A stretch of 64,000 nucleotides of DNA, from assembly GCA_034336665.1 (NCBI GenBank), contig JAPFBE010000002.1, positions 82,156,905 through 82,220,904 of the forward strand, read 5' to 3'. This document shows positions 10,084 to 23,233 of this stretch, in pieces. Each line of letters starts with the position of its first letter. Position 1 is the first letter of the stretch. The translations under genes and the position numbers were made by a program. This DNA comes from Luscinia megarhynchos (Eukaryota > Chordata > Aves > Passeriformes > Turdidae). The notes beneath the pieces are model-generated. The model did not search any database. It was not told the origin of the DNA and was given only the letters and a program-made list of their open reading frames with translations.

Positions 10084-13000
10084 AGTATTTACAATCTGTT
10101 CTTTTACTGCTTTTTATATAGAAAACGTGTGGGTAAGGCAGGGGCAGCAGGCACAGTGTATGATGCACTAAATGACCATGGTGTATTTTACATTGTTTGA
10201 GGTGAGACTAATGTAATTTGTCCCACATGGAGGTTTTGAGCTAAGCACAGTTGAACTTTAGTCCTATGTAGTGGTTTCCAGACTTACACTGTATCAGCAT
10301 TCATACAACCTGCACACAAGGTTAACACTAGCATCCCTGGAAAATGCAAAATGATGTGAATCCAAGAAATGCGAAATATTATTTTAAGTAATCCATAGAC
10401 TCAGAAGGTCTATTCTGAGGTCTGCTGAGCACAGATGGTAGATTTGTAGCTGCAGTTCTTTGATTTGCAGTTTCACATTAATTCTGGATTAGGCAAAGGG
10501 GTCAGATTTTGTTTTATTTTCATCGAGATCTTTCCTATAGTCTTTTTTTCCCACGATCTACAGTACACATCATACAATATGTTTTATTTCTAGCAGGAAA
10601 AATAATTTGTCATTCTGCAGCAGGCAATCAGCTTGTGAAATGATTGGTTTCTTCGTTCCAAAGCCTATGTTTATAATGCCCTATTAAAATGTGCACAACA
10701 TCCTAAAATTAAAATCTGAGAAACAAGGAACGTGAAATGCATATATGAAGCTTTTTTGTCATTGTTTGCCTGAATTGTTAGATCTTTATGCAGTGTTGCC
10801 ATACTAAGCTTTTAAGATAATTTTTCTTACTCTCAGTAGGATCTATTGTAAAGCCATTTCAGTAATTTTCCATATATTCAGTGTTTTAAAATCTAAATAT
10901 TTTGTGACATTCCAGAGGTGTTGCTTCACAAACCTTTATTCTGTACATATATATATCTCTCTAAAAGTAGTAAACAACTCATGCATCTTCCCAAAGCAAG
11001 GTTACAATGACACAGCTATTAATATATATCTGAAATGGTGTTGTGTAGTTTGGGAAGATGTGAGCTTTTCAGGGTTTAAAAAAAATATTATTTTCCCTGT
11101 ACTTTATGAATTCAAAATGTTCTTCAGAATTTGAAAATGATGAATTAAATTTTACAATATATATTTTTCATGCATTATATTAGTGGAAGAAAAACTTTCT
11201 CAAAGATATTTTTCATGAGAGTCAATGAAAAAAAGAAAGAGAAAATATTGTGAGGATGTTCAAATTCTTCCTGCTACATCTATCAGAGGGTGAGCCTTGT
11301 CACAAAAAGAGAATTGGTTCTTGGTATAGGAAAAGATCATGATCTGTAAGCTCATGATTTGAAGGAAGACTAATAAATAAAGCTGCCGGAACCCTTTTCA
11401 GATTAACTGTAAGGATATGAGATTAAATCATAAAAACCAGAACGAAAACAACAATTTGAGAGAGTGAGCAGCTGCCGAGTTGCACAACAGCGGTATTTAT
11501 TTTCCAGGCCAGCAGACACAGTAAAGATATATCCTACTTCCCTCTTCCTTGTTTTCTCCGGTCAGAGACACATATGTATTTGGGGGTTTATTTTCTATCA
11601 ACCCTCTTACTTCAGGGGGAAAAAAAAAAGGATTTTAGGGTGGTTTTGAGACACTGTATAGGAGGCTTGGAGAATGCATTTTATTCTGAGTAAGAAATGC
11701 AAACAAGAGGCTACTTGGGTATGAAGGTGCAGGATTTGTGCATGTATTCTTTATGAAGTGTATACTGGTGCTTCCCACATATAAAGGCTTTATTCCATTG
11801 TGTTACCAATGGAAGTAGTGTTGAAAGAGGTTTCCTGTGTCCCTTTCCTTCCACTCTTGGGAGGAATGCCAGTATGAGCTGGCAGCGTAGGATCTGTCTT
11901 TTGGGACTGCAGTTGAGGATGTCTGAGTGTGAACAGAGAGGAAAAAAGAGACCAAAACAAGAGAAAAAAGGAGGAGAGAGGAAAAAAGCAAGCATAAGTG
12001 AGACAAGAAACATGAAAGAACAGCATGAATTTAAAAATGAAAATATGTGTCCATCTGTTTCATGTTTATATCTTTTTAAAATGATTCTTCTTTAATTGCT
12101 GGCTCATGAACAACGAGTACAGAACTTATGGTAGTTTACTGCAATTTAAAATATGGCAATGTAGCATTAAAGTCAGACAATTGTCTCCTTTGGACAAGCT
12201 GAAAACTGCCCATTTCTTGAGATTATCACCATTCTGCTGCCACACTTAATGACATGTCACTGTAGTGCAACCTCTGCTTTTGATTGTTTCTATTTCTGAG
12301 TACCTGAGTTGATGGATTTCTGGGCCAGATGTGTTAAAACCCCTTTACTTGGACTCGTGGAGACTAAGCATATTCGAAAGCAAAGTATTTAACTTGATTC
12401 TCAAGTAAAATAGAGGTATTTTAACTTTTTTACCTCTTTTTTTTTACCTGCTGAAATATTTAAAGAGAGCGAGAAATATTGAAATAATTGTGTAGATACA
12501 GTATTTAAATTGTTGGTATTCAAGAGTCAGACTGATAAAGCTGTGTGTAGATTTGTACATGCTCAGAGAACAGCGTCTCTAAACCTTTTAGAATTCTTTA
12601 TGTAAGGCATAAAAATATGATTTTTAAAAAATATTTTTACCACCACAGTAGCAGAACCCCCCACAATTGTTGACAAGCATAATTACATTCTTTCACTTAA
12701 TGAATAAATCTAATACTTTATACTAGCAATATGCAGGTTGAGTTTAAAATGGAATCAATATTCTTTTCCATGCATGACTGCAAAGGCCTCACAGTGACTT
12801 TCCCTGTGCTAGCACAGGATGCAAAGGGCTTTAGTACCCTACAGTAGTTTTAACGTATTAACTAAAGGTTTAAGTTTTACAGGATTTGAACTGCATCTAA
12901 ATAAGGTTTTATATTTGTCTTCCTACTGCCATTCCAGCATTTTTTACCACTTTAATAGTCCTTAGAGCTGTAAAGTAAAACCCATGCCAATCTGAAAACT

Positions 13001-15047
13001 GGTCTCAGTAGTTTTGCTTTTGTTTCTTGTGCTTTCATTTCATTGTATGCTTTCTTTGATTCTTGACATAATAGTTTAGAACAAATAAATTAGTTTTTTT
13101 CTTCACAGAACTGTTCTTTTAATTATTTAATTCATCTACACATAGGATTGAGGGCGTGGGTCAGCATTTCATGGATGTTCTAGCTTTCAGATAGAAACTG
13201 AAGATTGAGACTGCAGATAAATCTATCTCAAATTAAAAATAATTTAAAAATAACTATGGCCAGAGGAAGCAATAGAAATTTATGGGAAGAGAGACAGAGA
13301 AAGTGCAGTATTTAATTATTGAGAAGAAGTACCTTGGGTCCAAGAAAGTCAGAAATCCTTTAGTGCAGAAATTTTAACAAAATAATTAGACACTAATGAC
13401 AAGGATTAAGCTTATGAAGGTGAAGATTTTGATATCATTTGTAATGCAAGGTGTCTGTAAGGAGTTCCTGAATGATATTTACATTGTCTGTTAACAGTCC
13501 AGACTACCTATAGTGGGTACACTTGATTTCTACCTGCCATTATTAGCTTGCAATGGGTTGTAGTGTATGCAATCTGTTCTAACTTCTGGAAAAGAGACAG
13601 GAGCTTTTTTTCTCTGTTACCCTTGCAGAACTCTGTGTTTTCTGAGAAATGAAACTCCTTGCACAATTCTTTTTCTCCTAATATTGGTTTTGTGGATCTC
13701 CTGCTCACATGAACGGTGTCCCCTCTGACACAAAGCTCAGGATGTGCAGCCACACAGTTGGCTTCAGTGGGGTTTTTCTGAGCTGTGCATTGCTTCCCTT
13801 CCTCCCCTTTCATCTTCTCTAACTGATTATGATACTTTTTATAAGGTGAGCCATTACCTAGCTGTAGAAGCTATATCAAGTAGCATTGGGCCTCTGACCA
13901 AAGGCAGCTACAATTTTGGAGAAAGATGATAATGGTTTGTAAAAGAGAGGAAGAGAAGATGAAAATTCTAGAACTGTAGCAGAACTAACCTACATTGATA
14001 AACAGTCTAAAACTGCCATGTTCCTTCTCAAACAATAGTGTTTTAAATAGGAATATAACAAAAGATATTTAACTCCAGCTTTAAGTGACAATGTTAACTC
14101 AGCTGCAATTATTCCCCACAGTGAGCTAATCTTATGTAGATTTTAGGGAATTTAATTTTCACAGTTTGCAGTAGAAAGCCTTTTCAAAAAAAATTCCATT
14201 ACAATCTGATGTTTTTATTTTGCTTAGAGTTACTGATTATTTTATTTTTTTCTCAACTGACATTTGTTGAGTGCTGCTTATTGAAGGCTATCACTATCTG
14301 ATTTTTGTCAATCTTAAGCTCAGGGAAGTGTGGATATTCAGTGCTGATATTTGGTATCTTTGAAGGGCAGTTTGGCCTTCTGTTGCAGTGTTACATTTCT
14401 GTATAGCACAGCTATGTCTTTACCTGTGCTAAAGGACTGTTAATCTAAATCTGTAAGCACAGATATCATCTGTAGTAGAATATTGAACATTTTTATTATA
14501 CACTGACTGCCACTAACATTTATGACACTAAAAATAGTTTTGCATTTAACTAAACCAATCTTATAAAAAAGAAATATCAGACAAATTATAAATTATTTTT
14601 TAAAATTAATAGGACCAATACCTTTCTGGTTGATCATGTCTTGAAGTGCAGTTTTGTTGACCTTGCATAAACTTGAATGTTAGAGCTTAGTGTATGCTCA
14701 TAATCCTTAGTTGTACTGTCCTCTGTTCTTGGGAGGCTAAGTTCTCTTAAGAAGTATAAATAACAGATTTTTTTAAAATTTCATATTTTAAAAGAAATGG
14801 TGTGTAAGGGTAAATAAGATGCATCTGTGGAGTGCAGCTGAGGGAAATTTCTAACATTTGGTAAAGAATAATGTTAAGTCAAGTTTATTGTTTCTAGCAG
14901 CAAAGTAATTCTGGGATCTGCAGGAAGCAGTTACATGAATGGCTTTTTGTTTTCATACTTTTTACCAGAGACTGAAATAAAATAAAAAAGTGAGACTGCA
15001 TAGTTGTTACTGGTGCAAATTCTTTGGCTTTTCCTTTGTGTCTCTAG

Positions 15048-15111
15048 AAGTCACAAATGATAAAGAAATCACTTCTGTAGTGCAATTTAGTTGTCACTTA
15101 TCATTTACCTG
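15048..15111 (+). other. Possible cryptic or poison exon (64 bases)
   Basis: A strong pyrimidine tract, CTTTTCCTTTGTGTCTCTAG, ends at 15047, and a good donor, CTG|GTAAGA, starts at 15112. The 64 bases between are the size of a small vertebrate exon. If joined after the alpha exon (which leaves AG), the reading frame would meet TGA four codons in. Inclusion would therefore truncate RIM2. One other frame is open throughout but has the wrong phase. Nothing shows that it is used, and introns contain many such decoy pairs. Confidence 0.2.
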
Positions 15112-16158
15112 GTAAGATTAAAAATTTTTAGTTACTGTCAATCTATTTTATTAAGTCAGAATTGAGGAAAAAATGTAACAAGATGAATATAATAGGACCA
15201 GGGTGGCCATATTTTCATAATTCAAAGTTTTATTTTGTAAGCAATATGATTTTCTTTCTTCCTTGTCTTTAGCATGATAATTCTGTTTCTTTTTCTGCCC
15301 CTTCATCAAGAACTGAAATGTCGTTATAGAATTATTTATTTAGTTAGTTATTTCATTACCTCATTTCTTCTGTGTATCATTCTCTCTTTTTCACTGGTGT
15401 GAGATGCAAAATCAAACTCTGGCTAGGCATTGAAAGTGCTTTCAAAGATATACCCATGATCTGTTTTCACCTAAAGACAAACATTCTTTTCTTCTCTAAG
15501 CCACTTCTTTTACTTTCCCCCTGTTGTAGTTCGCTTATTTTCCTCACTTTGCAAGCAGTAATTCTCTAATCATTCCTAAGTGTCCTTTCAGTTTTGTGGT
15601 GAGCTAATTGGATACTTCTCTCCCAAGCTTTGAGAAATCTGAATTTTGTGCCTTTCAGAAAAAACTGAGCTCTGTACAGAATGAAGACAGCCACAGACAT
15701 TTTAAGGGAGTAGTTGCAGCAAAGCAGTGCGGTACAATGTCATTTCAAGTTAAGCAGGAAATGTAGGTGACCTGAAGTCAGTGACTCTTAAAGTGGAATT
15801 TTAAAATCCAAGGTAATATCTGTACATGATATGCAGTGGGTTGTGTATAAATGCAACTTGTTCTGGCTTCCTGCACTATGCAGCTCTGTGCCCTGTAATC
15901 ATGCCCTGGTGTTTTTAGAAAATGACATCAGCAAGTGCCTGGTTCCGCAGCACTGAGTGTGCTGAAAATGCTATTAGGGACCCCAGAAAGTGTATCATCT
16001 TCATAGAATATCGAGAGGTTAAGTTGCTCCAAACACAGTTTTCCAAATTTCTGATCCACTGTTTTGTCAGCTGGTATTATATGCTTGAATTGGCCCCTAG
16101 ATGTAGTTTATCTGCCTAAGCAAGTTTCTGTTATGCAGCTTGTAATAGGATGAACCAC

Positions 16159-16203
16159 GGGGTTTGGTGCAGAAACCCCATTTTCTTTGTAAGAAGAAAA
16201 TGG
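16159..16203. repeat. Two overlapping small hairpins
   Basis: GGGGTTT (16159-16165) pairs with AAACCCC (16173-16179). CCATTTTCTT (16178-16187) pairs with AAGAAAATGG (16194-16203). Both stems are perfect, but they share two bases (16178-16179), so they cannot both be complete at once. No gene is associated with them. Confidence 0.5.
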
Positions 16204-19200
16204 CAAGGACAAGCTTTCTTATGTAAAAGTTGTGATAGAAAAAAATGTTTTTTAGCTGCTAGAGGTTGCGTTTGTAATGGCTTTGTGAAAATACTGGACT
16301 TTAAATGAGTTCTTGATGATCACTTAAAGAAATTTTAAAAATACCTAGCAAGGCCAAGGAGATTAAAGCAAAAAAACTTCTGATTTTCTTTATAATGCCA
16401 AATAAATTGGTAGGCTTTAGAAGGACATTGCATTCTAATGTTCCAAATCAGTGCACAAGCCTGATTTTTTTTGGAAGAGGTAGATTAATTTTAATTGAAT
16501 CTTTTTTGACTCTGGCATGAGGTGCTGGGCTGACAAAAATTACCTGCTTCAGTTGCATCTTTATGCTGCAGTTAGAACTGTGAAAAATATTTAAGCTAGA
16601 AGAGGAATCACAATTAGTTCAACAATCCCAGCCCTTGAATATAAGAAATTTGACAACTCAAAGGTTAGTTCAGTAATTCCACCTCCTCACTAGGATGAGA
16701 GAGTTGCATTTTATTCCTAAAATGGACATGTAGTGATTCATCTTCCTGTACCATTTATTAACTGGGTCTAGAACAAAAAAGTATTCTTGAAAGAAGCCAA
16801 ATTTAACTTGGATATGCATTTCTTAAAAAACAATGTATTTTTTCTTTTTTGAGTGCTTCTCGTGTCTCAAGTACAAGCAACGAAGACTGAAGAATTGACT
16901 TTCATTTACAAAATATACATCAATATTTGAAGCAAGAAATCTGATGTTCTGTATAAAGTAAAATAGATGTAAAGTATAATTTAATTTCTATTCAGCAGAT
17001 TTTTTAATGCAGACATTCTTTCTAAAATTAGAATATCAGTTATAAAGACCCTGTGAACCAGAGTAGAAGAAGGAAAAGAGGAAGATATGTTACTTAAATA
17101 ATGGAAAAGATAAGAATATTTTGTCAATGGGACTCAAACTCTCGAGCTTTGGGTATTAAGTGCAGTACTAATAGTGTCTCAACTTCTCAAAAAATTATTT
17201 TGGATGTTGATAAACTGCATTGCAGTAATGACTGATGCACTAACATAGATCTGGATCCTTTTCCACAACTTTACATCTTTGATTCTCCTTCAAGTAATTA
17301 AGAGCATATATACGAATGTTTGTGTCCTTTTAGCAGATACTCCCAAAAGCTGTCAGTTGTTTTTGGGGTTAAGCCTGGTGAAGCTAGCCAAACCAGGAGA
17401 TTTTGCTGAAGGCAAGGATTTGAAATTTCACACTCTGTGGCATATAGATATTTCTTTCAGAAGCACTTTTTTTCTGTCTGAAAATGAGATTTAAAAAATT
17501 ATTCTGTGGTATGTCACCAAGTATCATGAAGCCTTACAGTTACAACAATCAATTATGAAATTAACCTTAACTCCCTTCCCTAAGTGGCCAATGATGCCTT
17601 TATTCCAGTAAAACAGAACCCCTGTATTAAATGGAAATCTTTCCAAAGGAAAATATTTACACAGCCTTAATGCTTATAAAATCCAGGCTCCATGACACTG
17701 TCAAAGGAAATAAATTCCAGAAGTGTGTGATCATCAGGAAAGTATTCTTCTGGTATTCCAATCAGCTGAATATAGGAGCAACCCAGGAGACCATAAATCT
17801 CATAATGGCATGAAAGGAAGATAAATTAGTCTCTTTGAACTCATCCCCAAGATATGGGAGGCTCAAATTTTTAACTGGTGGACTGAACAGCAAAAATTAA
17901 TAAACAATCCAGTGCATAGATGTGTTGTCATAGCTTCTGTTAAACTAAATTAAAAGACTGATTTTAATCTTACTGTCATTTGGACAATGATCTATCTTTT
18001 AGATTACACTGACTCATTGACACCCAACACAAGTTTGGGCATTAAGGACCAAATCAGTCATGTGAAAGTAGAGATATGGCAATAAATCGCAAGATCATTT
18101 CCAAGTGAAAAAAGTAATTTCTAAAATTAATTAAGCTCCCAAATTTATTGTGAATAAGTGCCAATTTCTGCAGTGTATAACCACCATGGATTTCAAGATC
18201 AACGTAATTGTTATTTTCTTTCCGTAACAAGGAAGTTTACCATCAGCCTGCTCACCAAAAAAGTGCTTGTGTAAAGGATGTGGTTAGTAACTGTGGTAAC
18301 TGTGTCTTTCATGAGAAAAATCTTATCTCTTAATCTGAGTGTATATATTGGAATAATTTCTGTTGAGGGCATTTACGTAGTCAGTAATCATTGTTGGACT
18401 GTTGTAGGATTTATTTTTTGCTGACTGTTTCCTTAAATTTCTATAGCTTGGAAAATAAGGGATATAAATACAAGCTGCCTGTGAGCACTGAAGAAATTAA
18501 CTTGCACCTTGAATACCTCCCCTTGAAATGGTATCTGCAAGCTGTTAGTAAGTGTATTTTCAGGTTCTATTATTAGTATTTTACATTTTTAATCATTCAT
18601 AATACTTAGTAGTATTTTAAATCACCTTTTGTGTTTTTGAAAGATGAAAAACGATCACCTTTTATGAAAATGAAGAGCAGAAATCTCTTCTATAGCAGAT
18701 GAAGTTTTCAGTGCACTGTTTCAAAAATCAATCAAATTTCTGTTCTAGGCCAGCAGTTCTTGTCTAGTAGACACATCTCATTGGTGAACCATCCAGAACT
18801 GCAAATGAGGCATAAAGCAGGATTCATGTACTGTAATGAGGTGCAAGGAAATATCAATTGATTGTGAGTCAGCTGAAGGTAAAATTGGTTGAAACATACT
18901 TTTCTAAACCACATGTTCTACAAGGTGCAACATCTACTGAATATTGAGCCTTTTGTATCCTTGTGTATTACACATAACTGTCTACTTTTTCCACCAGTGT
19001 ATGGAAAATTTGATGATCCTATTGGATAAATGAGCTATTCCTTTAGTCAAGGGAATGAAGTCTCACTTAGATCTTTTCTAACTCTCTTGATAGTACTCCT
19101 TTAATACTTTTAGAAATATTATTTATATATTACATGCTATCTGTATGGACATGGACAAATGCAGGTATTCATACTAAAAGGTTAGAATGCCTAGCCATTT

Positions 19201-22200
19201 CAGTAAACTATCAGAACTCTAGGAAAGCAGAGAACAGATTATGGGACTGTCATTTGACCCAGAGTTTAAAGACATATTTTGTGAGAATGTATTTCTCCTG
19301 TAGGAAGCTGACCAGCCTTGCAGAAATGAAAAAAATTAGTAGCATTTATGAATTACTTTAGTACAAAATAGAATTATGCTCTTGCAGGTTGGAGAATGGA
19401 TTTGTACATTTATTAGACAAATAGGTTGGTTTTCTTGTTTGCTAAATGCAATTTCTACCTCAGTAGCTCTTTATTTAAATTATGTCTTAGGTCAGGATAG
19501 TGGTTTAGAAAACCCACATCCCTGGTTTTGAAGGCTTCTTTTTTATATTGATGTCTGCCATCAGTAGGAGTTTTGCTGGAAACCATGAAGATCCCTAAAA
19601 TACTTGTCTTATATGTGGGGAAAATGCATGAGTTGGAAAAAGGGAGAGAATGCACACATCTGGATTTTTTTCAGATATGGTATCAGAACATAGCTAAGGC
19701 AGGACCTGGAAAGTGATCTCAGATCTAGCAATAGAAATGAAACCACAGATTTATATTCCTACCTTCTAAATAAAGTAATTAGACAGGCATAAGAACACTT
19801 CATTAAATCTATTTTTGGGTGCTCATGCATTTTTGAGTCACATGATTTTTTCCCCTCTACATGCTCTTCTTTCTTTCTATTAATTACACAGGAAGAAAAA
19901 GGTGGCTAGTTTTCCAAACTGCACTCCTTAGTCATCTACATTTAGGTGGGATGATTCTGGGTGTCTTTGTTTTTAAGGTCAAACCATCTAAATTCAACCT
20001 CTGAATTTGACTAAAATTGGTAACATCTTCATTTTTAAGCATAGACTTCCCTGAGCAAGGGAACTGGCAAGTGAGGTAGAACAAGGGAGTGGAATTTTAC
20101 TGTGGACCAAGCAAGTTGTATATATTGTGTAATATTCAGAAGGAAAAAGATAACAGAAATAATTAAAATTATACATTTTATGTAATTATTTGCAACTATT
20201 CTATGCCTTGTCATATTTAAATAAAATTTCCTATATTGCCTTTCAGCTAATGTATTAAAGAGAATTCCACAGAGAGGTTTGAGAAGCCATAATCTATATT
20301 GAGCTAAGGAAATTAAAATATAAGTCAAAGTTATTCATGTTAAAGATATCTTAAAAATAATTATACTGGGAGGTATACCCAGTGGTGAGGTGTACTTACT
20401 TATTAATTTCAAGAATTAGTACTGTTGTGGTATAGTCTATCATAATAAATAACAAAAGGTTTTCAAATTATAATTTTCCTATATCCTTTGTATAAACTGT
20501 TTGGTTTTTTTCCCCTGTCTTACTCATCCTCAAATGCTCAAAGTGTGTGTGGTCAGTGCCAGGTTTTGTATGTGTCCATACCAGCCCTAACAGTAGGATT
20601 TCCCAAGTGAACATATGGCACATTTCCTAATATTTGTGTCAGGAACAAAGTTAGACCTACCATTGTGTTATCTGAGTTTTAAAAAATGTAGAATTATTTT
20701 ATCAGTAAAAGTATTTATTGTAAGTCGTCTAACATTTAACTTTCACAAGTCTTTATTCATTAATTTAATAGATTTAGAATTTCATTAAAAAGAAACTGAT
20801 AAAAATTATAAATTCTCAGCTTCCAAGTACTTTATTTGTAGAATATATTCATTCCTAAGTAGTAAGTATGCAGGCAAAATATCATGTTTAACTTACTTGC
20901 CACTTTTTTGGAAGTTTTAAAGCCACCCTGATCAGTGCATCCTGATTGTTTCTTTCATTTACTTAGACCATGATGAGATGCAGGGAAATGAGTTACTTTG
21001 TGTCCTCACAGAACTCAGCACATCTAATTAAGCACAGTCGGCACTTTTCTACTTGGGAAATCCAAAGCTGATCCGGAATTTCCCTTCAAGACTTGGCTTT
21101 TTGGGCTGATGTGCTCCTTAACTTCCTAGAGAATCTATAGATGTCAAGGTTAGTTTTGTCTTTTATTAAAAAGTAGACAGCTTCTTACCTTACTTCGCTG
21201 TGTGTTGAAGACACAAGTACTGAGAATGTTGGGAGACGGGAATATTGAGGTACCTGTAGAGGTGCTAAAGGTAGACTGGCAGTTTATTTTATCCTCAATA
21301 TAAGTGGGTTAATGAGAGCATCCTCTACCATTTTGAGTATTGTTGTACTTGCTGGGCGAGTTCGTGACTGAGGAACTGTGCACAGACTGCTTCCACTGGC
21401 ACTAGAGCAGTTCCAATATTTGGAAACGTGCTAGAGGCACAGTGTTGAACTGCGCTTTTGGGCCTTAATCCAAAGACTGTTGGCATGCAGTGTTATCCCT
21501 GTTTTCACTGGAATTAGACTACTTAAACACTTGATGCTACAAGGAATGTATTTCAACAGACTTTGGAACAGCAAAGTTCTGGTGTCCTACACAGCAAGTA
21601 AGACAAGGGCTTGGGGTAGACCAGTGACGTTGTTCTTACCTGCAACCTCAATCACATCACTTAAGCTTCATATCCTAAAGTATCTAATAGAGAACAAGGT
21701 TTGGAATAATGAACTGTTTTTTGAAGTTTATTTTAAGGATAAGTTATTATTATTTCATTGTTTGGTATTACTGCTGGTGGAACAGGAGATAAACTTTTGT
21801 GAGTCCTTTCTGCATGCGATGCCACTAACAGCAAGTCTGATGGAAAATGAAGAAGAGGGAGTTAAATACACCTGGGAGTCTGTTCCATGAGCTCCAGAAT
21901 CAGTACAACCTGTAATGGTATCTCATGTTTTTCTATCCTAATTCTGTGGTTTCGTGGAGGAACACAATAGCTTAAGCATTTTTACTTATCACTTTTGATA
22001 ATTTTGTCAAAGTTTAGATGGTAGTGTTGTGGCTATTTGCTGACCATACTCTGTCTTTCTGCTGTGAAAGTCAATGAGTTAATTGTTCTCAGTTCTACTC
22101 ACTCTTCCTCTATGTACACTGACTTGTGTCTTTCTCTTCTTGTGAGGATACAAATTTTCACAGAGATTACTGGAATTTAACTATATAAATATTTATGCCC

Positions 22201-23202
22201 TATGAAATTACCCAATCTCCTCAAGCATATTAGTCATGATGATAGATGGTAATATGGAAGATAAAAGGGATAAACAGACTGTCCAGATTTCTAAGTCTCA
22301 TCTATTGGCCTAAACAGTGTAACTTGTACTAAAGGGAAAGTATAGATTAATTTAAATGGCTACATGGGAGAAATATGAAGAAGGACACTGAAAAGAATTA
22401 AATAAATGGAATGCCTCAGAAAAGAAACAAAGAAATGTGAAGATATTGAGAATAAAACACAAGAAAAAACCCCTAATATTTTATGGTGCAAGATGAGGAT
22501 GAATTTACTTTCTTCTACATTGCTATAGTTTGGTAGTGGATATTTTCTGTAATGAGGTTTGGTCTCTTAGCTGGAATTTCAGTATCTTCCATTGTAGATC
22601 TGTGACCTGACTACCAAGGATTAAAATCAGTATCACTTTTCCATTCTTGGTTAATGTTTAACTCAGTGAATTAAATAGTTCTTTCAATATTTAATTATTT
22701 TACGGGAGAGTGAACAGTGTCAACAGCAAAGACAAATTCCCTTAGGAATAACCAGGGGGATGTTGATAAGAACTTTGTGGGCATATTTTAGGAAGCCATC
22801 AGAGAAACCTGGGATTCAGTTTTCCATGCTTCCTAACACTGTTCTAACTGCCTGACTACCTGAAATAAGAAGAATGGTGCATTTTGAATGACTGCTGAGG
22901 CGCCAGCAGAACCAGAAGATTAATTTTTACAATTCTTGGACAGACTCTGATGCTTCCCTGCAGCCTGGATTTAGGTACTTTTATCCTTTTGGGTTTGAAC
23001 CTTTATCAGGATCCCTTTCTTTATTATTTCCTGTAGTAGGTATTCAGAATACTGGCTTCTATGACTCCTGTGTTACGTGTTTAAATTTACAGATGTAGAT
23101 TTTGCATTAGTTGCTAAACTTCTCTTGTGAAACTGAATCTTTGAACATGGATGTGGTGAAATACAAATGGGTGTGTGCTTTACTCCAAAAGAAAGTCTGC
23201 TT

Positions 23203-23233
23203 GCATTTCACTTGCACTAGTGAAGTGAAATGC
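23203..23233. repeat. 31-base near-perfect palindrome
   Basis: GCATTTCACTT (23203-23213) and AAGTGAAATGC (23223-23233) are perfect inverted repeats of 11 bases. They enclose G plus CACTAGTG, itself a palindrome. The stem is far shorter than a microRNA precursor and the flanks do not extend the pairing. Confidence 0.6.

Noticed and set aside
9845..10168. Overlapping 66- and 99-codon frames on opposite strands
   Set aside because: Both cover the CR1 copy at 9834-10083. The minus frame is a remnant of the CR1 reverse-transcriptase end and not a host gene.
18187..18228. Second perfect ACCACCATGG context
   Set aside because: The frame ends after 13 codons with no splice donor.
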